Positions 49,090 through 59,537 of a stretch of 64,000 bases of DNA are shown piece by piece. The stretch lies in NCBI RefSeq assembly GCF_014873755.1, contig NZ_JADBEG010000001.1, forward strand, positions 1,242,501 to 1,306,500. Reading direction: 5' to 3'. Position 1 is the stretch's first letter. Every line of letters starts with the position of its first letter. Source of the stretch: Amycolatopsis lexingtonensis. GTDB taxonomy: Bacteria; Actinomycetota; Actinomycetes; Mycobacteriales; Pseudonocardiaceae. The translations under genes and the position numbers were made by a program. Under the pieces are notes generated by a model. The model was not told the DNA's origin. It did not search any database and saw only the letters and a list, made by a program, of their open reading frames with translations.

Positions 49090-49682
49090 TCTCGTCGGTA
49101 CGCGGAGAAGTCCTGTCGGTCGGGCTCGACCACGTCGTGGTCGAGGTCGGCGGGATCGGCTTCGCCGTGCAGGCCACCCCGGCGACCCTCGCCACCCTGC
49201 GCCGCGGCGAAGAGGCCCGGCTCCACACGGCGCTGGTCGTGCGCGAAGACTCGCTGACGCTGTTCGGGTTCGCCGACGCCGAGGCGCGCGAGCTGTTCGG
49301 GCTGCTGCAGACGGTGTCCGGGATCGGGCCGCGGCTCGCACTGGCCACCCTCGCCGTGCTCGACCCCGGCAAGCTGCGCGCCGCGCTCGTCGAAGGCAAC
49401 ATCACCGTGCTCACGTCGGTGCCGGGCATCGGCCGCAAGGGCGCCGAACGGCTCACCCTCGAACTGCGGGACAAGGTCACCGCGCTCGGCGGCGCCGACG
49501 GCGCGCCCGCGGTCACCGCGCCCGGTGCCCTGCGCGCGGAGGTCGTCGAAGCGCTGGCCGGGCTCGGTTTCCCGGCCAAGCAGGCCGAGCAGGCGGTCGA
49601 CAAGGTGCTCGCCGACGGCGACGGGCACACGACGGCCAGTGTGCTGCGCGCCGCGCTCGCCACCCTCGGCCGCAAGCGGTAG
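49086..49682 (+). CDS. ruvA: Holliday junction branch migration protein RuvA
   Basis: A 198-residue RuvA. The OB fold is [24 protein letters not shown], the two HhH motifs are [14 protein letters not shown] and [17 protein letters not shown], and the C-terminal three-helix domain is [20 protein letters not shown], which contacts RuvB. It overlaps ruvC by 4 bases and lies 9 bases before ruvB. Confidence 0.97.
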   Translation: MISSVRGEVLSVGLDHVVVEVGGIGFAVQATPATLATLRRGEEARLHTALVVREDSLTLFGFADAEARELFGLLQTVSGIGPRLALATLAVLDPGKLRAALVEGNITVLTSVPGIGRKGAERLTLELRDKVTALGGADGAPAVTAPGALRAEVVEALAGLGFPAKQAEQAVDKVLADGDGHTTASVLRAALATLGRKR

Positions 49683-49691
49683 GCCGCGGCC

Positions 49692-50759
49692 GTGGAGTAT
49701 GAAGCGGTGGACGAGGACGAAGCCCTCTCGGCGTGGGCTCAGACCGGCGAGGAGAACGTCGAAGGCACGCTGCGGCCCCGCAAGCTCGACGAGTTCGTCG
49801 GCCAGCCGCGCGTGCGCGAGCAACTGGAACTGGTGCTGGAGAGCGCGCGCCGCCGCGGTGTGCCGCCCGACCACGTCCTGCTGTCCGGCCCGCCCGGGCT
49901 GGGCAAGACGTCGATGGCGATGATCGTCGCGGCCGAGCTCGGCGCGGCCATCCGGATCACCTCCGGCCCGGCCCTGGAACGCGCCGGCGACCTCGCCGCG
50001 ATGCTGTCCAACCTCGCGCCCGGCGACGTCCTGTTCATCGACGAGATCCACCGGATCGCCCGCCCCGCCGAGGAGATGCTCTACCTCGCGATGGAGGACT
50101 TCCGGGTCGACGTCGTGGTCGGCAAGGGACCGGGCGCGACGAGCATCCCGCTCGAGATCGCGCCGTTCACCCTGGTCGGGGCGACCACGCGGTCGGGCTC
50201 GCTGACCGGGCCGCTGCGCGACCGGTTCGGCTTCACCGGCCAGATGGAGTTCTACACCGACACCGAGCTGGAGCTGGTCGTCCGCCGCGCGGCGACGATC
50301 CTCGACATCCCGATCGACCGCGACGGCTGCCAGGAGATCGCCGGCCGCTCGCGGGGCACGCCCCGCATCGCGAACCGGCTGCTGCGGCGCGTCCGCGACT
50401 ACGCCGAGGTCCGCGCCGACGGCAAGGTGACCCTCGAGGTCGCCCGCGCCGCGCTGGCCGTCTACGACGTCGACGAGCTCGGCCTCGACCGGCTCGACCG
50501 CGCCGTCCTCACCGCGCTGACCAGGTCGTTCGGCGGCGGGCCGGTGGGCATTTCGACGCTGGCGGTCGCCGTGGGGGAGGAGGCGACGACCGTGGAAGAG
50601 GTGTGTGAGCCCTACCTCGTGCGCGCCGGTATGCTCGCCCGCACCCCGCGCGGCCGGGTCGCTACCGCGGCCGCGTGGGAACACCTCGGCATGGTGCCGC
50701 CCGCCGACCTCCCGGGGCGCCCCGACCAGGGCGGGCCGTCGCAGTTCGAGCAGGACTGA
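49692..50759 (+). CDS. ruvB: Holliday junction DNA helicase RuvB
   Basis: A 355-residue AAA+ motor. Walker A is [10 protein letters not shown], Walker B is [10 protein letters not shown], sensor 1 is [20 protein letters not shown] (arginine finger region), and the winged-helix C-terminus starts [11 protein letters not shown]. It starts at a GTG at 49692. It completes ruvCAB and is followed after 120 bases by yajC. Confidence 0.97.
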   Translation: MEYEAVDEDEALSAWAQTGEENVEGTLRPRKLDEFVGQPRVREQLELVLESARRRGVPPDHVLLSGPPGLGKTSMAMIVAAELGAAIRITSGPALERAGDLAAMLSNLAPGDVLFIDEIHRIARPAEEMLYLAMEDFRVDVVVGKGPGATSIPLEIAPFTLVGATTRSGSLTGPLRDRFGFTGQMEFYTDTELELVVRRAATILDIPIDRDGCQEIAGRSRGTPRIANRLLRRVRDYAEVRADGKVTLEVARAALAVYDVDELGLDRLDRAVLTALTRSFGGGPVGISTLAVAVGEEATTVEEVCEPYLVRAGMLARTPRGRVATAAAWEHLGMVPPADLPGRPDQGGPSQFEQD

Positions 50760-50878
50760 ACTGCCGGCAGCGGCGGGTGGGTGCTGGCGTCCGCGCTGGT
50801 ACCTGGCACACTTGACAGGAGCACATACCCAAAAACCGGACATTTCGGCTGGGCCCGGTGTCCGTCGAACGGAGAATC

Positions 50879-51283
50879 ATGCAACAGCTATTGCTGCCCC
50901 TGCTGCTCGTGCTCGTCCTCGCCGTGCCGCTGGTCATGAGCACGCGCAAGCAGAAGAAGCAGCAGGCCGCGCAGCAGGATCTGCAGAACAGCCTGGCGCC
51001 CGGTGACCGCGTGATGACCACCTCGGGTCTCTACGGCACCGTGGCCGACACGAGCGGCGACACCACGATCGACATCGAGATCGCCCCCGGCGTCGTCACC
51101 ACCTGGCTGCGGCTCGCGGTCCGCGAGAAGGTCGAGCCCGTCGTCGAGACCGACGAGGACTCCGCCGACGAGGTCGAAGCCCCCGCCGAGGAGTCGATCA
51201 TCGAGTCCGACGCCGGCGTGAAGACCGAAGAGCCGCAGACCACCGCGCAGGTGGCGCCGCCGCTGGAGCACGGCAAGAAGTAA
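50879..51283 (+). CDS. yajC: preprotein translocase subunit YajC
   Basis: A 134-residue protein with one N-terminal membrane helix (LLLPLLLVLVLAVPLVM) and the conserved RKQKKQQAAQQDLQNSLAPGDRVMTTSGLYGTVADTS. The C-terminal 40 residues are acidic. It joins SecDF in the Sec holotranslocon. The ATG at 50879 has CGGAGA upstream and places the helix at the N-terminus; the GTG-started form is less likely. The order yajC-secD-secF is conserved. Confidence 0.93.
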   Translation: MQQLLLPLLLVLVLAVPLVMSTRKQKKQQAAQQDLQNSLAPGDRVMTTSGLYGTVADTSGDTTIDIEIAPGVVTTWLRLAVREKVEPVVETDEDSADEVEAPAEESIIESDAGVKTEEPQTTAQVAPPLEHGKK

Positions 51284-51501
51284 CCCCGCGCTCTCTCCCG
51301 GGCACGCGGCGAAAGCCCCGACGAAAGTCGGTGTGGCCTGCAACGCCGGGCTCACGCAGCACCGAGTAGTGTCTCGGTGCTGCGTGCGTGTCCGCCGTCA
51401 TACCCGTGCCCGGGAGTGAATCGCACACAGTCCCTCCCGGTAACCCTCCGGGCGGGCACCGCAACGTTGGGGTCCACCCCGTCCGAGGAGACCGAAGCAC
51501 T

Positions 51502-53301
51502 GTGGCAGCTTCAGCCGGGCATCTCCGCCCGGGACGCTATCTCGCCCTGTTCGCCCTGATCGTGATCGTGCTGTACGCGCTGGTGTTCCTCACCGGCAAC
51601 CACAAGCCGACCCCGAAGCTGGGCATCGACCTGCAGGGCGGCACCCGGGTCACGCTCACCGCCCGCACCCCCGACGGCGGCCAGCCGACCCGCGAGTCCT
51701 TGAACCAGGCGCGTCAGATCATCGAACGGCGCGTCAACGGGATCGGCGTCAGCGGCACCGAGGTCCTCCTCGACGGCAACAACGTCGTCATCACGGTCCC
51801 CGGCGAGCAGGGCGACCAGGCGAAGAACCTGGGCAAGACCGCGAAGCTGGGCTTCCGGAAGGTCGTCGCGAACGCGACCCAGCCGGTCGTGCCGCCGCAG
51901 ACGACGACCCCGCCGCCGGCCACCGGCACGCCGACGTCGGGCGCCCCGACCTCGGGCGCGCCGAGCAGCTCCAAGCCGCCCGCCTCGTCGAGCGCCCCGC
52001 CGTCGAGCCCGGCCGCCGGTGGTGGCGGTGCCGCCGCCGCGCCCGCGCAGCAGCAGAGCACCACCCCGACCGCCCCGAGCAGCAGCGCCACGCCGCCGCC
52101 GTCGTCGAGCCCGGCGCCGGAGCCTTCGGACGGCTCGGTCGACGCCGAGACCGCGAAGGAGATCCAGGCCGCGAAGGCAGTGCGCCAGGACCCGAAGCTG
52201 ATCGGTGCCGACGGCCAGGCGAACCAGGAGCTCGTCGCGAAGGCGATGGCGTCGCTGACCTGCGCGCCGAACGCCAAGGACCCCCTCGAGGGCAACGACG
52301 ACCCGAAGCTGCCGCTGGTCGCCTGCGGTGACCACGACACGTACAAGTACCTGCTGGAGCCGGAGTTCCTGCCGGGCACCGAGATCGCCGACTCGACCTC
52401 GGGCTACGACCAGCAGCGCGGCCAGTGGGTGGTGAACCTCAGCTTCAAGGCCGACGGCACCAAGACCTGGGCCGACTTCACCTCGAAGAACACCGGCCAG
52501 CAGGCCGCGTTCGTCCTCGACACGCAGGTCGTGTCCGCGCCGAACATCCAGGTGGCCATCCTCGACGGCAACACCCAGATCACCGGCAAGTTCACGCAGT
52601 CCGAGGCGAAGGACCTCTCGGACATCCTCAAGTACGGCTCGCTGCCGCTGTCGTTCGCCTCTTCGGACGCGACCACGGTGTCGGCGACGCTCGGCCTCGC
52701 GTCGCTGCAGGCCGGTCTCATCGCCGGCGGCATCGGCCTGCTGGTCGTGTTCGTCTACTGCCTGTTCTACTACCGGCTGCTCGGCGTGCTCACCATCCTG
52801 TCGCTGGCCCTGTCCGGCGCGCTGGTGTTCGCGGTGCTGGTGCTGCTCGGCCGCTGGATCGGCTACACGCTGGACCTCGCGGGCATCGCCGGCCTGATCA
52901 TCGCCATCGGTATCACGGCGGACTCGTTCGTCATCTACTTCGAACGGCTCAAGGACGAAATCCGGGAGGGCCGGACGTTCCGGTCCGCGGTGCCGCGCGG
53001 CTGGGTCCGCGCCCGGCGCACCATCCTGGCCTCGGACGCGGTGAGCTTCCTGGCCGCGGCCATCCTGTACGTCATCGCGGTCGGCGACGTCCAGGGCTTC
53101 GCGTTCACCCTCGGCATGTCCACGGTGCTCGACCTGGTCGTCGTGTACCTGGTGACGCACCCGCTGGTGGCCATGGTGTCCACGTCCAAGAACGCGTTCC
53201 TGTCCAATCCGAGGCACCTGGGTCTCGGCGCCGTGCAGCAACTGGGTTCGCAGCGGAAGAAGTCGGCTTCGGTCGGTCGCGCGAACGTGAAGGAGGCCTG
53301 A
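51502..53301 (+). CDS. secD: protein translocase subunit SecD
   Basis: A 599-residue RND-type membrane protein using the proton motive force to pull proteins out of the Sec channel. The first helix precedes KLGIDLQGGTRVTLTART. The P1 head is VNGIGVSGTEV. Five more helices follow around GIGLLVVFVYCLFYYRLLGV and LDLAGIAGLIIAIGITADSFVIYFERLKDE. Residues about 135-215 are a low-complexity Pro/Ser/Thr/Ala insert. GTG at 51502 with GAGGAG 11 bases upstream gives the start that matches mycobacterial SecD (VAASAGHLRPGRYLALF). Confidence 0.95.
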   Translation: MAASAGHLRPGRYLALFALIVIVLYALVFLTGNHKPTPKLGIDLQGGTRVTLTARTPDGGQPTRESLNQARQIIERRVNGIGVSGTEVLLDGNNVVITVPGEQGDQAKNLGKTAKLGFRKVVANATQPVVPPQTTTPPPATGTPTSGAPTSGAPSSSKPPASSSAPPSSPAAGGGGAAAAPAQQQSTTPTAPSSSATPPPSSSPAPEPSDGSVDAETAKEIQAAKAVRQDPKLIGADGQANQELVAKAMASLTCAPNAKDPLEGNDDPKLPLVACGDHDTYKYLLEPEFLPGTEIADSTSGYDQQRGQWVVNLSFKADGTKTWADFTSKNTGQQAAFVLDTQVVSAPNIQVAILDGNTQITGKFTQSEAKDLSDILKYGSLPLSFASSDATTVSATLGLASLQAGLIAGGIGLLVVFVYCLFYYRLLGVLTILSLALSGALVFAVLVLLGRWIGYTLDLAGIAGLIIAIGITADSFVIYFERLKDEIREGRTFRSAVPRGWVRARRTILASDAVSFLAAAILYVIAVGDVQGFAFTLGMSTVLDLVVVYLVTHPLVAMVSTSKNAFLSNPRHLGLGAVQQLGSQRKKSASVGRANVKEA

Positions 53302-53302
53302 C

Positions 53303-54532
53303 GTGGGGGTCGAAGAACTGGGCACGGACGCCGACGGCGACGCCAAGGTGGCGCCGAAGCCCGGCAAGAAGGAAAGCGTCTTCCACCGGCTGTACGTCGG
53401 CACCGGCGCGTTCGACGTCGTCGGCAAGCGCAAGCGCTGGTACATGTTCTTCGCCGCGCTGGTGCTGGTCTGCCTCGCGTCGATGGTGTTCCGCGGCTTC
53501 AACCTCGGCATCGAGTTCGAGGGCGGCACGCAGATCCAGATGCCGGCCAACGGCATCCACGGCGTGATCACCGAGGAGCAGGCGAAGGAGTCGTTCCAGA
53601 AGGCGCTCGGCCGCCCGGCCTCGGAGGCGCAGAAGGTCGGCACCGGCAACGCCGCGACCATCCAGATCCGCACCGACACGCTGAACGCGGCCGACGTCGC
53701 CAAGCTCAAGCAGGGTCTGTTCACCGACCTCGGGCCGAAGGCGGGCAACGGCCAGCCCAGCGCGCAGACGATCAGCGACAGCGCGGTGAGCGCGTCCTGG
53801 GGCGGTGAGATCTCGCAGAAGGCGCTGCTCGCGCTCGGGGTGTTCCTCGTCGCGGTCGTCATCTTCCTGGCGATCTACTTCGACGCGCGGATGGCCGTGG
53901 CGGCGCTCGTCTCGCTGCTGCACGACATCCTGGTCACCGCCGGCGTCTACTCGCTGGTCGGCTTCGAGGTCACCCCGGCGACCGTGATCGGCCTGCTGAC
54001 GATCCTCGGGTTCTCGCTCTACGACACGGTGGTGGTGTTCGACAAGGTCCGCGAGAACACGCGCGGCCTGCTCGGGCTGACCCGCCGCACGTACGGCGAG
54101 GCCGCCAACCTGGCGCTGAACCAGACCCTGATGCGGTCGTTCAACACGGCGTTCATCGCCCTGCTGCCGATCCTGGGCCTGCTGATCGTCGGGTACGTGC
54201 TGCTCGGCTCGGGCACGCTGCAGGACCTGGCGCTGGTGCAGCTGACCGGTACGCTCGTCGGCGTCCTGTCGTCGGTCGCGCTGGCCACGCCGCTGCTGGT
54301 CGACTTCAAGATGCGCGACCCGAAGTACGCGCAGCAGGCCGAGCGCGTCCGCCAGCGCCGCGTCAGCCAGGAGCGGAAGGCGGCGGGCGACGAGGACTTC
54401 GACGCCACGGACGACGACGCCCTGGCGAAGGAGCTACGCAAGGAGAAGGCGTACGCGGCCGCGGCCAGCGTCCCCGCCCGGATCCAGAAGCAGCGCCCGT
54501 CCGGCAAGCCCGCAGGCAAGCGGAAGCGCTGA
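53303..54532 (+). CDS. secF: protein translocase subunit SecF
   Basis: A 409-residue partner of SecD. One N-terminal helix is followed by GFNLGIEFEGGTQIQM and a periplasmic domain. The C-terminal five-helix block contains LVSLLHDILVTAGVYSLVGFEVTPATVIGLLTILGFSLYDTVVVFDKVREN. An 80-residue charged cytoplasmic tail (QQAERVRQRRVSQERKAAGDEDFDA) ends in a Lys-rich stretch. It begins at a GTG 1 base after the secD stop, with AAGGAGG upstream. Confidence 0.95.
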   Translation: MGVEELGTDADGDAKVAPKPGKKESVFHRLYVGTGAFDVVGKRKRWYMFFAALVLVCLASMVFRGFNLGIEFEGGTQIQMPANGIHGVITEEQAKESFQKALGRPASEAQKVGTGNAATIQIRTDTLNAADVAKLKQGLFTDLGPKAGNGQPSAQTISDSAVSASWGGEISQKALLALGVFLVAVVIFLAIYFDARMAVAALVSLLHDILVTAGVYSLVGFEVTPATVIGLLTILGFSLYDTVVVFDKVRENTRGLLGLTRRTYGEAANLALNQTLMRSFNTAFIALLPILGLLIVGYVLLGSGTLQDLALVQLTGTLVGVLSSVALATPLLVDFKMRDPKYAQQAERVRQRRVSQERKAAGDEDFDATDDDALAKELRKEKAYAAAASVPARIQKQRPSGKPAGKRKR

Positions 54533-54533
54533 C

Positions 54534-55052
54534 GTGGAGCTGGAGAAGGCCCTCGGCCTCATCGCCGAGGTGCCGGACTTTCCCGAGCCCGGCGTCCTGT
54601 TCCGCGACCTGAGCCCGCTCTTCGCGGACGCGGGCGCGTTCAAGGCGGTCACCGACGCGCTGGCCGAGACGCTGGCGCCCGGTGTCGAGGCGCTCGCGGG
54701 TGTCGAAGCCCGCGGGTTCCTCCTCGCCGCGGCCGTCGGGTACGCCCGCGGCCTGGGCGTGGTGCTGATCCGCAAGCCGGGCAAGCTCCCGCAGGTGGCG
54801 GGCCGGGTGGACTACGCACTGGAGTACGGCACAGCCACGGTCGAGCTGCCGTCCGGCGTGGTCAAGCCCGGCCAGCGGATCGCGGTCCTGGACGACGTCC
54901 TGGCCACGGGCGGCACGGTGGCGGCGACCGGCAAGCTCCTGGAGGACGCCGGCGCGGTCGTCGACAGCGTGTCGGTGGTCCTGGAGCTGGGCGCGTTGGG
55001 CGGCCGCGAGGTCCTCGGCGACCGGAAGATCCACGCCCTCCGCACCTGCTGA
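54534..55052 (+). CDS. apt: adenine phosphoribosyltransferase
   Basis: A 172-residue purine salvage enzyme that makes AMP from adenine and [34 protein letters not shown], the KPGKLP loop and the PRPP-binding motif [11 protein letters not shown] are all present. It starts at a GTG 1 base after the secF stop. As in mycobacteria it lies between secF and relA. Confidence 0.95.
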   Translation: MELEKALGLIAEVPDFPEPGVLFRDLSPLFADAGAFKAVTDALAETLAPGVEALAGVEARGFLLAAAVGYARGLGVVLIRKPGKLPQVAGRVDYALEYGTATVELPSGVVKPGQRIAVLDDVLATGGTVAATGKLLEDAGAVVDSVSVVLELGALGGREVLGDRKIHALRTC

Positions 55053-55431
55053 CAGGTCTGTCGCGGCTGCCAGCACTCCCGGCACCCCACCCAGACCGCC
55101 CGGCACCACCGTCCGTAGTCACAATCAGGCTTCGGGGTGGTGGGCTCACCCGCTCAGTAAAATCGCTGGTCGGGCCGGGTTCGCCGGCGGAATCGCCGGG
55201 TGCAGTGCTGTCTTGAATGAGTCATTCAGGTCTCCAGAGGTCCTGAATGACTCATTCAAGACCTCTGCCGGGCCGCTGGTGCTCGGGTCGAGGCGGCTGC
55301 CGCTCCGGGTCGCGAGGCGAACCCGCTGGTCGGAGCCTCGGCATCCCCCTGAACGGGCGCACCCGAGAGGGCTACGAGGCGCAACGGCTACCCTGGTGGT
55401 CCGAAGGCCGCACGAGCAGCAGGAGGTGCGG
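55053..55431. other. intergenic region upstream of relA
   Basis: These 379 bases contain the palindromic repeat at 55210-55262, of which a second copy occurs at 63596. An in-frame extension of the relA reading frame runs through the repeat but is not supported as coding. I could not assign the relA promoter with confidence. Confidence 0.5.
55210..55262. repeat. palindromic intergenic repeat, copy 1
   Basis: Two 21-base arms (55210-55230 and 55242-55262) are perfect complements with an 11-base spacer. Each arm contains the 15-base palindrome TGAATGASTCATTCA, so the element is a palindrome built of palindromes. Copy 2 at 63596-63648 has the same arms and spacer length. Confidence 0.9.
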
Positions 55432-57786
55432 GTGAGCCAGGAGCTCGACGCCGCGGTGCCCCCGAAACAGGGCGCCCAGCAGAACGGGCAGGCGGCGGCA
55501 CAGCCCGCGCCGCCGAAGCCGAACGGCGCGGCGCCGAACCCGTCCGCAACCCGGCGCGTCCGGGCGCGCCTCGCCCGGCGGATCACCGCGCAGCGCGCCG
55601 CCCCGGTCAAGCAGGTCCTCGAACCCCTCGCCGTCATCCACCGCGAGCTGCACCCCAACGCCGACCTCGGGCTGCTCCAGCGCGCCTACGACGTCGCCGA
55701 GGAGCTGCACCGGAACCAGCGGCGCAAGTCCGGCGACCCCTACATCACCCACCCGCTCGCCGTCGCCACCATCCTCGCCGAGCTGGGCATGGACACCACG
55801 ACCCTGGTCGCGGCGCTGCTGCACGACACGGTCGAGGACACCGGCTACGCCGTCGAGAGCCTGAAGGCCGACTTCGGCGAGAAGGTCGCCGAGCTCGTCG
55901 ACGGCGTCACGAAGCTGGACAAGGTCAAGCTCGGGACGTCCGCCGAGGCCGAGACCATCCGCAAGATGGTCATCGCGATGGCGAAGGACCCGCGGGTGCT
56001 GGTCATCAAGCTGGCCGACCGGCTGCACAACATGCGCACCATGCGCTTCCTGCCGCCGGAGAAGCAGGCCCGCAAGGCCCGCGAAACGCTCGAAGTGCTC
56101 GCCCCGCTGGCCCACCGCCTCGGCATGGCCACGGTCAAGTGGGAGCTGGAAGACCTCGCGTTCGCGATCCTGCAGCCCAAGAAGTACGACGAGATCGTGC
56201 GCCTGGTCGCCGACCGCGCGCCCTCCCGTGACATCTACCTGCGGTCGGTCATCACCGACCTGACCAGCAACCTCGTCTCGTCGCGGATCACCGCGAAGGT
56301 GGAGGGGCGGCCGAAGCACTACTACTCGATCCACCAGAAGATGATCGTCCGCGGCCGCGACCTGGACGACATCCACGACCTGGTCGGCGTCCGGATCCTG
56401 GTCGAGGACGTCCGGGACTGCTACGCGGCGATGGGTGTCGTGCACGCGCTGTGGCAGCCGGTGCCCGGCCGGTTCAAGGACTACATCGCGCAGCCGCGCT
56501 TCGGCGTCTACCAGTCGCTGCACACGACGGTGATCGGCCCGGACGGCAAGCCCCTCGAGGTGCAGATCCGCACCTACGAAATGCACCGCACCGCCGAGTA
56601 CGGCATCGCCGCGCACTGGCGCTACAAGGAAACCAAGGGCACGCACAACGGCAACGCCATGGACGTCGACGAGATGGCGTGGATGCGCCAGCTCCTCGAC
56701 TGGCAGCGCGAAGCGGCGGACCCGGGCGACTTCCTCGAGTCCCTGCGCTACGAGCTGGCCTCGCGCGAGATCTTCGTGTTCACGCCGAAGGGTGACGTGA
56801 TCACGCTGCCGGTGGAGTCCACGCCGGTCGACTTCGCCTACGCCGTGCACACCGAGGTCGGGCACCGCTGCATCGGCGCCCGCGTCAACGGCCGTCTGGT
56901 CGCGCTCGAGCGGAAGCTGGAAAACGGCGAAGTCGTCGAGATCTTCACCTCCAAGGCGGAGAACGCGGGGCCGTCGCGGGACTGGCTGCAGTTCGCCGGC
57001 TCGCCGAAGGCGCGCGCGAAGATCCGGCAGTGGTTCGCCAAGGAACGCCGCGACGAGGCGATCGAGGGCGGCAAGGAAGCCATCACCAAGGAGATCCGCA
57101 AGGTCGGCCTGCCGATCCAGCGGCTGGTCTCCGCGGAGTCGATGGGCGCGGTCGCCACCGAGCTGCGCCACGCCGACATCTCGTCGCTGTACGCGGCGGT
57201 CGGGGAGGGCCACACCAGCGCGAAGCACGTCGTTCAGCGGCTGGTCGCGCTGATCGGCGGGGTCGACGCGGCGGAGGAGGAGCTCGCCGAGCGGGCCACG
57301 CCGTCGACGGTGACCCGCCGCCGCGGCTCCAACGACGTCGGCGTCGTGGTCAAGGGCGCCAGCGACGTCTGGGCGAAGCTCGCGCGCTGCTGCACCCCGG
57401 TGCCGGGCGACGAGATCCTCGGGTTCGTGACCCGCGGCGGTGGCGTCTCGGTGCACCGCACGGACTGCACGAACGCCGGTGACCTGCAGTCCCAGCCCGA
57501 GCGGCTGGTCGAGGTCGAGTGGGCGCCCTCGGCGTCGTCGGTGTTCCTGGTGGCCATCCAGGTCGAGGCGCTCGACCGGCACCGGCTCCTGTCCGACGTG
57601 ACCAAGGTGCTGGCCGACGAGAAGGTCAACATCCTGTCGGCCTCGGTGACCACGTCCCGCGACCGGGTCGCGGTGAGCCGCTTCTCGTTCGAGATGGGCG
57701 ACCCGAAGCACCTCGGCCACGTCCTCAAGGTGGTCCGCGGCGTGGAAGGCGTCTACGACGTCTACCGCGTGACGTCGGCTTCCTAG
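55432..57786 (+). CDS. relA: bifunctional (p)ppGpp synthetase/hydrolase Rel
   Basis: A 784-residue RSH enzyme. The HD hydrolase domain contains [34 protein letters not shown], the synthetase domain has [15 protein letters not shown] and DLVGVRILV, then TGS ([11 protein letters not shown]), the conserved Cys region ([30 protein letters not shown]), and the C-terminal ACT domain. It makes and degrades the stringent-response alarmone. GTG at 55432 with AGGAGG 5 bases upstream is the start. The 40-residue Pro/Ala-rich N-terminal region is typical of actinobacterial Rel. Confidence 0.97.
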   Translation: MSQELDAAVPPKQGAQQNGQAAAQPAPPKPNGAAPNPSATRRVRARLARRITAQRAAPVKQVLEPLAVIHRELHPNADLGLLQRAYDVAEELHRNQRRKSGDPYITHPLAVATILAELGMDTTTLVAALLHDTVEDTGYAVESLKADFGEKVAELVDGVTKLDKVKLGTSAEAETIRKMVIAMAKDPRVLVIKLADRLHNMRTMRFLPPEKQARKARETLEVLAPLAHRLGMATVKWELEDLAFAILQPKKYDEIVRLVADRAPSRDIYLRSVITDLTSNLVSSRITAKVEGRPKHYYSIHQKMIVRGRDLDDIHDLVGVRILVEDVRDCYAAMGVVHALWQPVPGRFKDYIAQPRFGVYQSLHTTVIGPDGKPLEVQIRTYEMHRTAEYGIAAHWRYKETKGTHNGNAMDVDEMAWMRQLLDWQREAADPGDFLESLRYELASREIFVFTPKGDVITLPVESTPVDFAYAVHTEVGHRCIGARVNGRLVALERKLENGEVVEIFTSKAENAGPSRDWLQFAGSPKARAKIRQWFAKERRDEAIEGGKEAITKEIRKVGLPIQRLVSAESMGAVATELRHADISSLYAAVGEGHTSAKHVVQRLVALIGGVDAAEEELAERATPSTVTRRRGSNDVGVVVKGASDVWAKLARCCTPVPGDEILGFVTRGGGVSVHRTDCTNAGDLQSQPERLVEVEWAPSASSVFLVAIQVEALDRHRLLSDVTKVLADEKVNILSASVTTSRDRVAVSRFSFEMGDPKHLGHVLKVVRGVEGVYDVYRVTSAS

Positions 57787-59048
57787 GGCACCCACGACCC
57801 GTCGACGGCGATCCCGGCGGCCGCGGCGATCCGGTCGCGCGAGTCCCGCAGCCGGGCGCGCAGGGCCGGCAGGTCGACGCCGAGCAGCCGGCCGTCGCGC
57901 TTGACGGCTTTCCCGGCGACGAAGACGCTGTCGACGAGCCCGGGGTGCCCGGCGGAGACGATCGTGCCCGCCGGGTCGCCGACGGGGAAGACGGATAGGT
58001 CCTCGGCGTCGAGCAGGACCAGGTCGGCGTCCTTGCCGACGGTCAGGCTGCCGGTCCGGGAGCCACGCCCGCAGGCACGGGCGCCGTCCACGGTGGCGAA
58101 CGCGAGGATGTCCCGCGGCGGGATGCCGCGCTCCACCGCGAACACCGTGCGCATGGCGCCGAACAGGTCGCCGCCGGCGGACGGGCAGTCGTCGACCGAC
58201 AGCGACGGCCGCAGCCCGGCGGCCAGCGCCCGGCCGGCGATGAGTGGCTCGAAGCCCATCTTCAGCTCGACGTCGGGGCTGATCGACACCGAAGCACCCG
58301 CGTCGGCGAGCATCGCCAGCTGGTCGTCGGAGAGGCCGTTGCCGTGCACGATGGTCGTGCGGTCGTCGAGCAGCCCGCGCTCCGCCAGTCCCGCGATCGG
58401 CCGGTCGCCGTGCCGCCAGCCGCCGGTGCCGTGGACGTGCGTGCTCACCGGGAGCCCGAGTTCCCGCGCCAGCGCGACATCCGCCGCGGTTTCGTCCAGT
58501 GTGGACATCACCGGGCCGCGCAGGCCCAGCGCCATGTCGTCGCCCGGCAGCAGTTCCCGCACGCGCCGGATCTCCGGACCGATGTCCGGCCCGTCGGCGC
58601 CGTAGCAGAAGATCGAGTGGCCGGGCGCCTCGCGCAGCGCGTCGATCGCGGCGTCGGCGTTCTCGGGGCCGGTGGCGCAGTGGAACCAGTCGAGCATGGT
58701 TGTGACGCCGGAGCTGAGGGCTTCGAGGCGGCCGAGGAGGTTGCCCAGGTAGACGTCTTCCGGCCGGTAGTGCGGCTTGAGCGTGCCGTGCACGGCGGTG
58801 CGGTACTGGCCGAACGTCCAGCCGGCGCCGAGCCCGCGGAACGCCGTTTGCCAGGTGTGGCGGTGAGTGTCCACGAAACCCGGCAGGACGATCTTGCCGG
58901 CGGCGTCGACGATCTCGGCGTCGTCGACGCCGATCGCGGGGGCGACGGCGGCGATCCGACCGTCCTCGATGAGCACGTCCCCGCGGGGGAGCGTGCCCAC
59001 GGCGGGATCCATGCTGAGCACGAGGCCGCCTTGAACCAGAGTCTTCAT
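57783..59048 (-). CDS. amidohydrolase family protein (deaminase-like)
   Basis: A 421-residue metal-dependent amidohydrolase. DTHRHTWQ supplies the first metal ligands, HVHGTG the next, [11 protein letters not shown] the fourth, and SVDDCPS the catalytic Asp. The sequence fits the cytosine/guanine deaminase, TRZ/ATZ-like branch that acts on heterocyclic amines. The purine or triazine substrate cannot be assigned. It is divergent from the MarR gene at 59100, with a 9-bp dyad between them, and its 3' end overlaps the end of relA by 4 bases. Confidence 0.85.
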   Translation of the reverse strand: MKTLVQGGLVLSMDPAVGTLPRGDVLIEDGRIAAVAPAIGVDDAEIVDAAGKIVLPGFVDTHRHTWQTAFRGLGAGWTFGQYRTAVHGTLKPHYRPEDVYLGNLLGRLEALSSGVTTMLDWFHCATGPENADAAIDALREAPGHSIFCYGADGPDIGPEIRRVRELLPGDDMALGLRGPVMSTLDETAADVALARELGLPVSTHVHGTGGWRHGDRPIAGLAERGLLDDRTTIVHGNGLSDDQLAMLADAGASVSISPDVELKMGFEPLIAGRALAAGLRPSLSVDDCPSAGGDLFGAMRTVFAVERGIPPRDILAFATVDGARACGRGSRTGSLTVGKDADLVLLDAEDLSVFPVGDPAGTIVSAGHPGLVDSVFVAGKAVKRDGRLLGVDLPALRARLRDSRDRIAAAAGIAVDGSWVP

Positions 59049-59063
59049 CGGTGTCCTTCCCCA

Positions 59064-59083
59064 AGAGTTGACGTGTCAACTCT
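59064..59083. promoter_or_regulatory. MarR-type operator
   Basis: AGAGTTGAC and GTCAACTCT flank a 2-base centre to form a 20-bp dyad between the amidohydrolase (start 59048) and MarR (start 59100) genes. Its position over both promoters and its symmetry are those of a MarR operator. Confidence 0.75.
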
Positions 59084-59099
59084 AGCGTAGACTGGCGGC

Positions 59100-59537
59100 A
59101 TGGCGGAGCTGAGCACCGAGGACTGGGCGTTCTGGGACACCTGGATGCGCGCTCAGCGCCTGCTCGTCCGCGAACTCGACCGGGGGCTGCAACGCGACTG
59201 CGGCATCTCGAAGGCCGAGTTCAGCGTGCTGATGACGCTGACCGCGCCGATGCGCGTCGGCGAGCTCGCCGACGCGCTCGACTGGGAGAAGAGCCGCGTT
59301 TCGCACCTGCTCACGCGCATGGAGAACCGCGGCCTGGTGGCGCGGGCCGAGGACGGCGCGACCGGCCGCCGCACCGGCGTCGAGCTGACCGCCGAAGGCC
59401 GCCGGACAGCGGAGCGGGCCACCCGGGCCCACGGCGGCAACGTCCGCCGGCTCGTCCTCGACCGGCTCACGCCCGGGCAGGCGGCGGCCATCCGGGAGTG
59501 GAGCGAGCAGCTGGTCGAGCGCGCCGAGCCCGGCTAG
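59100..59537 (+). CDS. MarR family transcriptional regulator
   Basis: A 145-residue winged-helix regulator: SKAEFSVLMTLTAPMRVGELADALDWEKSRVSHLLTRMENRGLVARAEDGATGRRTGVELT is the DNA-binding core. It is divergent from the amidohydrolase gene and probably controls it and itself through the dyad at 59064. TAGACT at 59088-59093 resembles a -10 box 6 bases before the ATG, and no ribosome-binding site is seen, so the transcript may be leaderless. Confidence 0.9.
   Translation: MAELSTEDWAFWDTWMRAQRLLVRELDRGLQRDCGISKAEFSVLMTLTAPMRVGELADALDWEKSRVSHLLTRMENRGLVARAEDGATGRRTGVELTAEGRRTAERATRAHGGNVRRLVLDRLTPGQAAAIREWSEQLVERAEPG

Noticed and set aside
51900..52150. Pro/Ser/Thr-rich insert in SecD as a fusion or error
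   Set aside because: The reading frame is intact and proline-rich inserts are not exceptional in actinobacterial SecD, so it is noted only within the gene.
55372..59079. A 1235-codon minus-strand frame over relA and the amidohydrolase
   Set aside because: The real minus-strand gene here is the 421-residue amidohydrolase in another frame; the long frame is a shadow without recognisable motifs.
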